A stretch of 64,000 nt of DNA from Buddleja alternifolia (lineage: Eukaryota; Streptophyta; Magnoliopsida; Lamiales; Scrophulariaceae). Location: NCBI GenBank assembly GCA_019426215.1, contig CM033403.1, positions 34,854,754 through 34,918,753 on the forward strand. The letters run 5' to 3'. A program made the translations under genes and the position numbers. Below are positions 1 through 10,858 of the stretch, piece by piece (positions within the stretch are counted from its first letter, which is position 1; each line of letters starts with the position of its first letter). The notes under the pieces were generated by a model, which was not told where the DNA came from, ran no database searches, and saw only the letters and a list, made by a program, of their open reading frames with translations.

Positions 1-159
1 CTTCATGTTTAGACTTAGATTTATTTATTTTTTGATTATTTCTCGTGCTCTGATGCCTACCATCCCTAACAACTGGTGTCAAAACCATATGTTGTAGATT
101 TAGAAGAACTCCTGAATCTAAATCTATGGGAAAACATTTTTGGTTGAACGCGAATTTCA

Positions 160-1492
160 TCACGCATTTCCAGCTGATTTTTTAGTTAAGTATTTGAACA
201 AATCGTCCTCACGCAAGCCCTGCATGAATGCACTTGTTTTTAGATTGGCGGTAGCCGATGGCACTTCCAGAGTGGCAGCGTTGAATCTTTTCACGTAAGA
301 GCACAAAGTTTCATCGCCTTTCTGCTTTATGTTAAAGAGGCTTAGTGGGGTTTTCTCATGCCTTTTGCTGCTAGCAAATTGGTGGAGAAATTTCGTGCTG
401 AATTTCAGGAAAGACCCGCTAGATCCCTGAGGTAGTTGATTGAACCACAATTGTGCTGACTTAGTCAGCGTTGTTAGGAACACGCGACATTTGATGGCAT
501 CCGAATATCTATGTAATAGAGCGTAGCTCCTAAAAGTGTACAAGTGGTCCTCGGGATCTGATGTACCATCGTAGGTCATCATAGAATAAATTTTGAAGTC
601 CTGTGGCAGTTCCTCCTGCATTATGGAGTTGGTAAAGGAAATTCCTCAATCCGTGCGTGCCTTTCCTCCAGCTATCTTCCTCTCCATCTCCTCCATCCTT
701 CTTCCCATAAGATCCCATTGGTTTGTTATGAGGTTTGTTTTTGCCTGTCTCCTTGGATTTTCTCCTGAAGAATGAACTGATTCGTAACTGTTAACATCCT
801 CGTCGAGGTCCTTCTTTCTTTCCTGCCCTGGGTGAGGGCCTTAAGTTTTCAGATCATATTTTTTCTCATGCCTAGGAGGTAGCATTACTCCCTGGATTTC
901 TTCCTGATACGCCCTGTTGGGCGAGATCCTACCTTCCTTGATTTCTTTCTCATGCAATTCAGTACGTCTCATCTGGCGACCCTCCTGGGCAGGATATTTT
1001 CTAGGGGGTTCCCCCTCTCCCCGTAGGTTCATTTGCTCAGCAAATTCCATTCTCCCTGCTCGCTTTCCAGGGCCATTTTCAGGATTAAACTCCATATCAA
1101 TATGAGTATTAGCATTTTCGAGTACTTGTTGTACCGGACTTCCTTTCATCCTACCCGGATCATGCAGATCCGGACTTTTCTTTGCGGCCTGGACGGCTGC
1201 CTCAATTAATTCCTGCAATTGTTCCTTAGTCAAGTGGTAAGATGACGCAATTTGCAGGGAGTTTTCCACCCCTGCAGCATGCATTCCAGGTGATGGAGAA
1301 ACTCCATCGCCACCAATCGATACTCCACCCCCACGTGCTATGGGGGTCTCCTGTAATTCCCCAAGCAATCGCCTAGCCAAGAGGGCTGGGGTCTCAAGAG
1401 CGTTATTACCTCCAGTCGTCGGGAATAACGCCCCTTTGTTCCCCCACACCTTCCACAGTTTCGTCTAGCTCCACGAGATTGTGACCTGCCAT
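160..1492 (-). pseudogene. gypsy gag polyprotein, degraded
   Basis: This is the gag (capsid) coding region of the gypsy element. The likely original start is the ATG at 1492-1490, whose frame (MAGHNLVELDET...) soon shifts. An open stretch at 1449-841 encodes a glutamine- and proline-rich leader. A second open stretch at 621-160 carries the retrotransposon gag core, with features such as YDGTSDPEDHL, LWFNQLP and the FASSKRHEKTP to LFNIKQ region. The 840-622 interval joins the two only through frame changes. No zinc knuckle is seen before the window edge. The identification as a plant gypsy gag is secure. The exact start is not. Confidence 0.8.
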
Positions 1493-1582
1493 CAGGCTTG
1501 CAAAAAGAAGAGAAAAATTATGAATAAATACGAAAATGTTACCTCACGCCTTGAAGCTCAATTTCCCACAGATGGCGCCAAT

Positions 1583-2101
1583 TGATGTACGTGGGATTTA
1601 CACCAATAATATTTGTATATTATTATGCGAGAAATTAAGTATAAAAGCAATAAATGATAAGAAAAATAGAGAGTAAAAATATGTAAAAATGCAAAAGTTA
1701 TAAGAGTTGTTACATGGATATTTATACAAGCTAGATAACTTTTATACAAGTATAGTATGTTAATCTTGCTGATTTCCTTCTTGCCGCTATTTCTGGAAGC
1801 TTTGGGTGTCCTGAAATCATGCTAAAATGCGTCATGTCAGGTCCTATTTTAGGAAGGTCGAATCTTCCTGATTTGGTAAGAGGATTTTCCTTGATTGATA
1901 TTTGATGGGATCTTGATTGGATATTGTCTTCTTAATTGATTCCTTTCCTTGTAAGGCTTTAACTTGGGCTCCACTACTAATAATTGAATGAGGCCGAAAA
2001 TATAAGGCCTTTGGGCAGAAATATACCAATAAAATAGGAAGAATATAAATTATTCCTTGGGTTTATCAACTTGGCCCAATGGATAATATCGACCCATATC
2101 A
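1583..2101 (-). repeat. 5' LTR of the gypsy element
   Basis: The boundaries are set by TG..CA ends. On the minus strand the LTR begins TGATATGGG and ends GTACATCA, directly before the primer-binding-type sequence, giving 519 bp. A TATA-like TATAAATA lies in its 3' half, at the expected place for the retroelement promoter. The outer boundary at 2101 rests only on the matching TGAT/ATCA ends, because the partner LTR is not in the window. Confidence 0.7.
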
Positions 2102-3179
2102 ACTTAAATACATCTTCAAAAAAGAAAAAGCAAAACATCTGAACACAGTTGGCGGAAGGTGTTAGGTTTGGGTTCAACGTGAGTTATAATATTGCATTCA
2201 AAATCAAACATAAAGTTGGTATTCATTTTTTTTTTAACTCCTTCATTACTAAGATTTTACATAATCATATGTCTAAAAATTGAAAAATATAATTTACGTC
2301 CTTTTTAATTTGAATAATTAAATTATCTCCTTCAAGGTATTTTGATAATTAATTACAATTCATTCCGCTTATTTTGGGCTCATGACAAGCAACACTCTCT
2401 TATAATAAAATTTTACACTGAACCTCTTAGGGTTATCTTGGTCAAAAAAATAGTTGACCAAGACAAGGGCAAAACAAGAATTATATATAATTTTTATTAA
2501 TGATGTTAGCAAATTGTCAAGTTTATTTATAAGGAGGAGGTGTTTGTTATATGCCAAAAATAAGCGAGCTAGACTATGATTACACAAAATAAGGAGAGTA
2601 GTTTGTGTAATTAAATCGCATAAGCCCCTAACAATGACTCTTAATCACCTTATGTCCTTATCTAGAAGCAAACTAAGTAGAGAAAACATTAGAGCTACTA
2701 TTACAAATTTGGAAGAGTGATCGAGAGAAACGGAGCTTTGGTTTTAGGTTGTACTTTTCGCATCTAAGAGACCATATCGTTTCAATTATTTTGTCCTCTA
2801 GGAAACACAAATATAATATGGTGGGAGGTAAATGCAATCAACCCTACGAAAAAGATGCATTATCATTACATAACTTAGATACACATAAAGAAGAAGATTA
2901 AAAATTGCAAACAAAAATACAATATCTTATAGAGAAAATAATGAGAAACAAATTTTCCATAGCCAATAACAAAGAATACAAAAAAATGAACTTCCAAATG
3001 TGAACAAAAGATAATTGAAACAACAAACAATTACAAACTTGCCTCTGAATTACAGAATCCAAAAGCAAATGTCAAGATTATTGACACCAACGAAATAAAA
3101 AAAAATTAAAAAACCACACTTTTGGATATGACCATGTATAAACATAATCTTTGCATATTCATCCTTCACAAAGCACACT
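2102..3179. other. Intergenic, no gene seen
   Basis: AT-rich sequence with no convincing coding or RNA gene. The part next to 3179 should contain the 3' UTR of PHT1-a, which is transcribed toward lower coordinates. No clear poly(A) site was fixed. Confidence 0.5.
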
Positions 3180-4766
3180 TCAGACTCCTTCCGCCTCATC
3201 ATCTCCGTCAACATTTTCTTGGGACGCCTCTTCCAAAGATTTACCCTTTGACTCAGGGACAGCAAAAGTGCAAAGCATTCCAAGAAAATTAATGACACCC
3301 AAAACAATAAGCGAATTCTTCACACCGATACCCGGGGGATAACCATGTTCAGTCTTTGTCTTGTCTGTGCTTTGTGCAGCGTAAAGAAACCCGTAAGCCC
3401 CGACAATTGCTCCTGCTTTCCCAGCGGCAGCAGATATTCCGTGGCAGGTAGACCTCAATCGGGCCGGGAAAATTTCTGCCGGCACAACAAATGTAGTAGC
3501 ATTCGGCCCGAAATTGGCAAAGAAAAACGTTAGACCATACATCACCACGAATCCAATACGATTAGCCTTTTCAGTCCAGTGGTTGTAAGGAATGGCAATG
3601 GCAAACATGAAAACAGTCATGAAGAAGAAACCCATTAATTGAATTGCAAACCTTCCCATTATATCGATGAATGCCACGGTGAACCAATAGCCCGGCACGG
3701 TGGTGCAAAGTGCAATTAAAGTTTGAGCTTTGGAAATTTGAAAAACTTCGTGGACTGCGTTCATTGTTTTGGCAGGTGGGATCCATCCAATTGCGGAGAA
3801 TACGTCTTTCTGGAAGAGATTCTGACTGTAAAAAGCAATGTCAAGTAAAAACCACGTGGATGTGGTTCCGAATAAATGAAGGCCATGGCGCTTTAAAAAT
3901 TCCTTGGAAAACAAGCCAAAGTTGTTAGATTTGCGCTGTGATATTCTCTCCAGCTTAGCTTCTTCGGCTTCGATCTCCACGTTCAAAACTCTGGCCATGT
4001 CAGATGCTGCTTGTTTAGCATTTTTCGCGACGAGAGCTGTGTAACGCGCGGTTTCAGGCATCTTCATACGCCAGTAGTATGTGAGGGCGGCGGGTAATGC
4101 ACCGAACATCAAGATAATGCGCCACACATAGTCGGCCTCTGGCACGATGGAGGCTGCAGCATTTTGCTCGTATGTCGGGGCATTGTAGTGGTGATCAATC
4201 GCAGCCGATACAATTAGAGAAATAATCCCACTAAACAAAATCCCGAAACCTTGCATGGCAAAAACTGCAGCGATAAACGCACCACGGGTCTTTTTATTAG
4301 CGTACTCAGACATGATGGTAGCGGATAGTGGGTAGTCTCCTCCAATGCCGAACCCGAGCCAAAACCTAAAGAAGCATAAGGTTGCCATGGTACCCTTTGG
4401 AGTGCCCCCAAAGGAAAGACCGGAGCAGACCGAGCATACGACCATGATAAGGAGGGTCATTCCGTACACTTTTTTCCGACCCATTTTGTCCCCGAGCCAC
4501 CCGAAGAAGAGCTGGCCGACCAGGGTTCCGACGAGGGCAACCCCCGTGACGGAGGAGGAAACGCTCGGGGGTAAGACACCGGGTTTCTCAGCGCCAGCCT
4601 TTGTGTAGTAGATACGGCCTAATAGCTTGGCGACTAAGGAAATACTGAAGAGATCGTAGGCATCTGTGAAGAACCCCATTCCAGCAACCACGATGGCTGT
4701 GAAATGATACAGTTGGGTTTTCGCCACATCAAGTGCTTTCAGCACTTGTAATTGATCCCCCGCCAT
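3180..4766 (-). CDS. Inorganic phosphate transporter, PHT1 family (PHT1-a)
   Basis: An uninterrupted 528-residue protein of the PHT1 family: plasma-membrane H+/H2PO4- symporters of the major facilitator superfamily that take up phosphate. The length is typical. Visible features are the family signature [13 protein letters not shown] at residues 142-154, the MFS loop motif LGDKMGRKK at about 91-99, hydrophobic stretches compatible with 12 membrane spans, the central loop with [17 protein letters not shown], and the second-half motif [21 protein letters not shown]. The C-terminus is hydrophilic ([12 protein letters not shown], then acidic). The start [21 protein letters not shown] aligns with PHT1-b at 41.0 kb. 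The coding region is intronless, but a 5'-UTR intron is predicted just upstream. It is the inverted paralogue of the genes at 14.8 and 41.0 kb. Which PHT1 subgroup it belongs to was not determined. Confidence 0.96.
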   Translation of the reverse strand: MAGDQLQVLKALDVAKTQLYHFTAIVVAGMGFFTDAYDLFSISLVAKLLGRIYYTKAGAEKPGVLPPSVSSSVTGVALVGTLVGQLFFGWLGDKMGRKKVYGMTLLIMVVCSVCSGLSFGGTPKGTMATLCFFRFWLGFGIGGDYPLSATIMSEYANKKTRGAFIAAVFAMQGFGILFSGIISLIVSAAIDHHYNAPTYEQNAAASIVPEADYVWRIILMFGALPAALTYYWRMKMPETARYTALVAKNAKQAASDMARVLNVEIEAEEAKLERISQRKSNNFGLFSKEFLKRHGLHLFGTTSTWFLLDIAFYSQNLFQKDVFSAIGWIPPAKTMNAVHEVFQISKAQTLIALCTTVPGYWFTVAFIDIMGRFAIQLMGFFFMTVFMFAIAIPYNHWTEKANRIGFVVMYGLTFFFANFGPNATTFVVPAEIFPARLRSTCHGISAAAGKAGAIVGAYGFLYAAQSTDKTKTEHGYPPGIGVKNSLIVLGVINFLGMLCTFAVPESKGKSLEEASQENVDGDDEAEGV

Positions 4767-4826
4767 GCCTGATGTTGATTCTTGACGTAAATTGTCTCTT
4801 CAAATTAACAGTACTTCTTGAATTCT

Positions 4827-5157
4827 CTGCATAAAAAGGATCAAATGTTGAATTACGGCTCAAACAATTACTTTAATTTGCTAACTAGAAAATAAACAAA
4901 GTATATAAATTGTTTACGAAAAATGGGGTTTGGATGTATATCAAAATTACTCACGTTTGCAATGTTAATATTTTTTTTTCTTGGTAATTGGGCAACCCCT
5001 CGAAGTGTACATCAATCACATCACGTCAAAATTAGATTTTACGACACAAAATTCATTAATGACATATAAGTCGTTGTCAAAAACAACTCCTCATACTTTA
5101 AAAGCTAAACTATTCCGTACTTTTGAAACAAATATTTTGAGGTGAAGAGAGTTGTAC
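4827..5157 (-). other. Predicted 5'-UTR intron of PHT1-a
   Basis: On the minus strand a donor (CTCAAG/GTACAAC) lies at 5158/5157 and an acceptor (CTTTTTATGCAG/AGAATTC) at 4827/4826, removing 331 nt and leaving a 60-nt leader before the ATG at 4766. PHT1-b shows the same arrangement, and many plant PHT1 genes are known to carry a 5'-UTR intron. Inferred from splice motifs only. Confidence 0.6.
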
Positions 5158-5221
5158 CTTGAGGTCCAAGAATTCAGAATGCTTTCGAAAATGAACTGAT
5201 TGAAGATAGATTAGATGGAGA

Positions 5222-5230
5222 TTATATATA
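5222..5230 (-). promoter_or_regulatory. TATA box of PHT1-a
   Basis: TATATATAA on the minus strand. A start about 30 bp downstream (around 5190) would give a short first exon ending at the 5158 donor. Confidence 0.6.
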
Positions 5231-5266
5231 AGCTCACCATTCAGAATAATCTCCGGAATCTAATGA

Positions 5267-5274
5267 GCATATAC
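5267..5274. promoter_or_regulatory. P1BS element (PHR1-binding site) of PHT1-a
   Basis: GCATATAC matches the P1BS consensus GNATATNC, bound by PHR1-type MYB factors that induce phosphate-starvation genes. It sits 36 bp upstream of the TATA box. The site is short and could arise by chance, but the position and the gene family make it credible. Confidence 0.6.
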
Positions 5275-5708
5275 CCTAATAATGTCAACCCTTTTTAGCT
5301 AATTAAATTCTTAATTATATATTGCTTCAATCATTCTCATACATTAGGTACACAATTTGACAGTAGTTTAATATAACTGTACATGTAATATATATGTGTG
5401 TGTGTGTGTGTGTCTGCTTTCTTTGAAACAATCTTCGAATGTTCACTGGCAATGTATAATTATGGAAAATTTCTGTTTCAGTACTACTAATCCTATCCCT
5501 TTTGGTTGTTAGACTTTTGTGAAATCTGATATGGTCACGTTTAAGAATGATTTCTTTATTTTTGCAGAAAATGATCGTTCCCGGTGCAACGTGTAATCAA
5601 TGAATGTTTTATCAAATAATTATTTTATTTTGATAAAAAGTCAGAGACAATTTGGATATATTTAAAAGTGGCATGTTTTCCACGTCACTATTTGTGGTTG
5701 TTCAACTA

Positions 5709-7441
5709 TCTATACTACTGTAAAAGTATGAATCTTTTTGGTGTTTCTTTTTTTTCCAATTGTGAAAGGACATTGTTGCCCTTATATATAATAATAGATA
5801 TAATGACCCTTCTCTTAATTTATGATTGACTTGCTATTAAGAATTAATTCGATTGATAATTGATTTTGGTGACTCTTAATATGCCCCTAATTTTAATGAT
5901 GTTTGCCTCTCATTTTCCTGAACTCTTAAAAATTGGAGTTAACTTTTTCTTTATTAGACTCTTTCGTGGTATTATATTGATAAATTTTTTAAACTGTCAA
6001 CCCTTCATATAGCATTACAATTAATTGTGATAAGATATAATCTACTTGACTCTTTATTTACTAAAGCTTTCTTATATATCGGTGTGGTTAGTGATTAGAC
6101 CAAGACACTCAGAACATAGGCATACTGAATCAGATGCCAGTTATGGAGTTTCAAGAATTAACATCAACTTTTTCAACTCCCGCAACCCTTCATGTCTAAG
6201 TTTCATTTAACATCAAATTTTTTGAATAGGTTGATCATCTCTATTACGTACTGAGAGGATTAGGTGGAGATGACTTGAGAGGCCGAGGCACTTTGGAATC
6301 CAATCCCTTCTCAAATGCACGTGTGCATTGTTTCAGTTTCTGGACCCGGGAGATAAGATTCAATTTTTGACCCAAAGGGTGGCAAGGGTAATGGCTTGAA
6401 TGCGAGTTGGACGTAGGAATGCTTGACAAACTTTATCAAAACGGCATGCAGAACTAATATTGGTCATAGAGAATGACATAACGGGATTTAATTTGTAGAG
6501 GAAGTGATATGATATAATTATTTTAAAATTTTGATTTGAAAATAAATGATATTTTAATTCCTCATTTACAAACTTCTTCTTACATGAACGCCACCATTTT
6601 CATGTTCGCATCAAATTTAATGTTATGTATAGTAATATATTATTAGCAAGCATTGCTAAATAGTAAAATATTCTTAGTGAGTATTGAATTTATAGTAATT
6701 TTTCAGTAATTCTTAATATATATATATATATATATAAATATATTAATTTTTAGTAAGGGTAAAATGCACAAACACCCACGTGTTTATGCGAAAGTGCTAA
6801 AAAACCCTCGGTATTAAAAGAATAACCCAAAAGCTAGCCCCATCTAAATTTGTAAAACCAACACAAACCCCCTTGCATGTGGATACTATGTTTGTTTTGA
6901 CAATTAGTACGAATTCTTTTATAATATATATAGGTTCTTATAAATCAATAAATTTTATCTTTGTGGATAATAAACTCTAAAAAATCAATCAGTGAAAAAA
7001 TCATATGTTATATTCAATTTTTATAATTTTTGATACTTTGTTTTAGTACTCATATTAGTCATTTATATATGAAATTTAGTAACCTCATATTAACTTAATC
7101 AGAAGAAATACTTTTTATTTAAAAGGACGTAACTGTATACCAACTAATTTAATCTGTTTTGTGTTATTCCCAATAGATTATATAATGTAATTTAGGCTTT
7201 TTAACTTAAAAGTAAAGGGAACTTTGGTCTTTAACATATAAACTTTATGAAAAAATAAAGAAGGAGATTCATATCAATATATCAAACACAATAATTGTGA
7301 ATGTTTGTTCATAGATCAAGACACAATTTTTTCGATTATAATTTCACTTTTCTCAGTTTAACTTTTTGCTCCATCATTAAATTTTTATAATAATATCAGA
7401 AGACTTGGATGTTTACGTGCAACGCATGTACTTTATGCTAG
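5709..7441 (+). mobile_element. Non-autonomous Helitron-like element
   Basis: The left end begins TCTATACTACTGTAAAAG after an A, and the right end is GCTAG followed by T. This fits Helitron insertion between A and T without a target duplication. A hairpin with stem TACGTGC/GCATGTA (7414-7430, AAC loop, one G-T type pair) ends 11 nt before the CTAG, as in Helitron 3' termini. There is no Rep/helicase coding region. Pieces related to its 5' end recur at 59045 and about 62091, supporting a repeat family. Interior sequence is AT-rich and includes a TA microsatellite. Confidence 0.55.
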
Positions 7442-7572
7442 TATATGTTAAATATAGCTAGGAAATTACTTGCAAATTTAACTTGTTTTTACTATATATA
7501 TATATATATATATTCTTTTCTCTTTCTTTCTCGTTTTTTTTTTTGGGAAAAAATTTCTAACTTGTTATGTTA

Positions 7573-7650
7573 ACTAATTAAAATAGTGTCTTGGTTAATG
7601 GAATTTTAATCACTAATTAAAATAGTGTCTTGGTTAATGGAATTTTAATC
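7573..7650 (+). repeat. Tandem duplication, 2 x 39 bp
   Basis: Two adjacent, almost identical 39-bp units start with ACTAATTAAAATAGTGTC at 7573 and 7612. Confidence 0.85.
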
Positions 7651-7668
7651 ATTAAGTTGTTTTTAGAG

Positions 7669-7810
7669 GGGAAATTCTAGCCCGCTCCCGGCTCGGCCAA
7701 ACCTATGTGTATATTTTGAAATAATTTATCAATTATATGACAAATGTAATACACTCTCCTTATGAAATACACTTGGGTGCGGCCAAGTCGGGTCTGTGCT
7801 AGAATTTTTC
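7669..7810 (+). mobile_element. 142-bp Mutator-like MITE, copy 1
   Basis: The left end is GGGAAATTCTAGCCCG and the right end is GTGCTAGAATTTTTC, roughly inverted repeats of each other. Flanks are GTTTTTAGAG (7659-7668) and GTTTTGAGAG (7811-7820), a 10-bp target duplication with one mismatch. The inner sequence matches the copies at 7884, 40252 and 58327. It has no coding capacity. Confidence 0.8.
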
Positions 7811-7883
7811 GTTTTGAGAGTACTGGTCTTATCTTTCTGTACCATGTCATTTGTTGTAACAACCAGTGTCCCACATGGAAACG

Positions 7884-8024
7884 GGGAAATTCTAGCCCGC
7901 TCCCGCTTAGCTAAACCCATGTGTATTTATTGAAATAACTTACCAATTATATGGCAAGTGTAATACACTCTCCTTATTAAATACACTTGGGTGCGGCCAA
8001 GCTAAGTCTGGGGTAGAATTTTCC
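7884..8024 (+). mobile_element. 142-bp-family MITE, copy 2
   Basis: A 141-bp copy bounded by GGGAAATTCTAGCCC and GGTAGAATTTTCC, with a perfect 10-bp direct repeat CATGGAAACG on both sides (7874-7883 and 8025-8034). Only 73 bp separate it from copy 1, in the same orientation. Confidence 0.85.
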
Positions 8025-8034
8025 CATGGAAACG

Positions 8035-9032
8035 AAGGAAAAGGTGAATTAATATATAAAGAAAATCCTAGAATTCAAGTGTAACAACATATATTTATTT
8101 TGGACCTTAGTTCCCAACTCAAGGCTACGCTTAGTTGGTTCAAATTGACTTCTCTAGTCCAAGGGGCTCGTGAGTCCGGGCGTGATTCGTGACATGCGAG
8201 ATCCTATCCATTTAATTTGATCATTAATTACATGGTGTTGTTATTATTTCATTTCTAGCTATTATATTATTGTTGTTCTCATTAATTAATGGATTACAAT
8301 CTCGAATCGATTGTGTTTTAATGGTAGGACGCAATTTTCATATTCTCATTTAGCTTCTTCTATTCTAATGGCAAATATATATGAAGATATTTACTATGTC
8401 ACTAATAACCTTATTATTGACATTTTCTCATTAGTAGACAGCATACTCATGGTGCTTATACCATATATAAGGGGGGAAACAAGTAAGGTCATACTAAATT
8501 AGTCTAAATGTTATAACTACTCGACAAAATTAGAAATATAAGGAAATAAATAGACTAAAAATAAATTAATATTACAATAAATTAGTTCGCTCGCGATCCA
8601 TCAATGCAACACTGGTATGATAAAATTGGAATATGCCATTACATGCATCCCAATGGTGATTACCATTATATATTTAGTATATCAAATGCATTTAATTATT
8701 ATTTGACTTATTTATAATAAACTGTTAAATTGTTTCTTCTGACGACACTGATTATTAATTTGTCCGAAAACAAAAAAGTCAAATGGATGAAAATTTGCAA
8801 TACATAGAAAATTTAACCAGTGGACATTCTCAATTTCACTTTTCTTTGTTAGAGTAGCAGGTCAAACTACAAAATATCATGATCATATATCCTCATTAAT
8901 TGTTCAATTATTGAAAAAGATTGTACCCCTAAAGTACTAAATTTCGACCAAAGAATGACTCCATCAGATTATAGGAGCGTATTATATATTGTCCGTACAA
9001 GCAAGGTGACAACCATAGTATATATATATAGT
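8035..9032. other. Intergenic, no gene seen
   Basis: AT-rich DNA. The open frame at 8311-8502 has no recognisable domain. No repeat boundaries were recognised. Confidence 0.5.
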
Positions 9033-9913
9033 GGGATAATTACATTGGATATCCCTGAGGTATTGCCTAGATAAAAAAAAAAAAAAAAACTAATTTAATA
9101 AATTACATCTAACACCCTGTTATTTTATTTTATGATGTAAGGTTGGCCAGAAAACATAAATTGACTGTAATGCTCCTAACATGATGACTTAAAAGAAAAA
9201 AGAAAAAGACACAAAAAGAATTTTTTTAAAAAAAGCTAGTTTATAATTGACTCATGTGCCCCTTTCACCCTCTAAATAAAAATGTCAAGTAGGTTGGCCC
9301 CGCCCAAATCACAGTTTGGACTGGATCGAGCCTTGGCCACGAAACGAGATGGCCCAAAAAACCTGGTTAAAGTGGCCATTGGTCGGGCTAGGCCCCGTTA
9401 AAGTGGGCATTGGTTGGGCTAGGCCGGGGCCTAGCCCAGGTCCGAAAATGTTTATCAATTTTGGACGCAGTTTTTAACAAAAACTAACGTTGTTGAAGCT
9501 CCCTTAACAACCCTTGACACCACGGGATTCAAACCCCCTTGGCCTCATTTAAATTTATTGTGTAAATCAAAAAAAAAAACTTACATTTACATACCTATAT
9601 TTTGCAAAATATTGCAAATAACCCCCTTGGCCTCATTTAAATTTATTTCGTAAATTAAAAAAACTTACATTTACACACATATGCTTTACAAAATATTACA
9701 AATAACCCCAAAAGGGTATAATTGTCAGAGAAAATAGGGTTTTTATGTTAAAAAAATTAATCATGCCAAAATAGGGGTATTTTAGTTCACAAAGTTTTCT
9801 CACGACGCCATACAGAAACCCTAATCGAAGGCGACAAATATTGAACGGAATGAAACTACGTACATGGTGTTAGATGTAATTTATTAAACTAAAGTTTTTC
9901 TCTGTAATTATAC
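9033..9913. mobile_element. Inverted-repeat (MITE-like) element of about 0.9 kb
   Basis: The stretch at 9087-9117 (core TAATAAATTACATCTAACACC) is mirrored as its reverse complement at about 9866-9894. The outer edges GGGATAATTACA and TGTAATTAT also pair. The interior has no open frame of note but contains a two-unit tandem repeat. The target duplication was not identified, so the superfamily is unknown. Confidence 0.6.
9533..9708 (+). repeat. Tandem duplication, 2 x 88 bp
   Basis: Two diverged direct copies beginning ACCCCCTTGGCCTCATTT at 9533 and 9621, inside the inverted-repeat element. Confidence 0.8.
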
Positions 9914-10768
9914 AATACATCATAGATACCGGTGGAATAAGGGTGTCAATAACATTTTGGCAAGATTTTATCTAGATGCAGAATTACACCATTACGTCAC
10001 ATATCAATCATAATATAATTGAATATAAATGAATCAATTAATTACAACATATGGTGAGATAGTAATGCTTACTTATACGTTATCAAAAGAACAAAAAAAT
10101 GCTTGCTTATATTCCAAGCTTATCAATTTTGTCGATGGAGCCCGGTCCTTCTATTTTTGGACATCCTCTCATGAAGTACTTATGAATTGTGATTATCATT
10201 ATAATAACAAAAGCCTTGGAGATATTTCTATCTATAGTTAGCACAATATAGTATCCATTCAAAAAATAACAACCAAATTTAGCTTATATAATTGCAAGTC
10301 CAACCAAAAAATTGCTGTCATCCTGTGCCCGATCAGTATACATGGGAACATGAACAGCATGCATTTTTTAAGTCAAATTCCGCCGCTTTTTTAATTTTTA
10401 AAATATCCAGTGTGGAAAGAATTATGATATATATTCTCAAGAATATACCAATTAATGGTTGAAAATATATCCAGTTAATATAAAATAAAAATAAAGAATA
10501 AGCTATATATAGGAGGGTTGGCTGTATATATAAATATATATATATATATATATGGAAAAATAATAGGATGAGATCAGATCACATTGTTTATAAAACGTCA
10601 ATTCTCTTTTTGGTTAGGAATTGATATTTCTTACTTTGCTGCATCATTTGGCTGCACGACTTGCCAATAGCAAGACTGGTCAGCTAGATTTCGATATTCA
10701 ACCATATATAGCATGTTGATGTCTTCTTTTATTATTTTTCTTGTCTTTTAGTTTATCCACAATCATGA
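9914..10768. other. Intergenic, no gene seen
   Basis: AT-rich with a TA microsatellite near 10530-10550. The open frame at 10029-10241 shows no family features. Confidence 0.5.
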
Positions 10769-10824
10769 TTGATGATTAATGAATTCAAAATCATTACATA
10801 ATTGTAGCTCATAGCGTGTTAAAG

Positions 10825-10858
<34 letters not shown>

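Larger units (their letters stand above)
1..2101 (-). mobile_element. Ty3/gypsy LTR retrotransposon, 5' part, cut by the window edge
   Basis: Read on the minus strand, an LTR (2101 to 1583) is followed at once by a TGGCGCCATCTGTGGG primer-binding-type sequence (about 1580-1565) and then by a broken gag region running to position 1. This order of LTR, primer site and gag is that of a gypsy element. Its pol genes and second LTR, if present, lie outside the window, so target-site duplication and age cannot be judged. Gag contains stops and frame changes, so the copy is not autonomous. Confidence 0.85.

Noticed and set aside
3151..4608. Open frames on the plus strand opposite PHT1-a
   Set aside because: They are short antisense shadows of a long conserved coding region, with no family features of their own.
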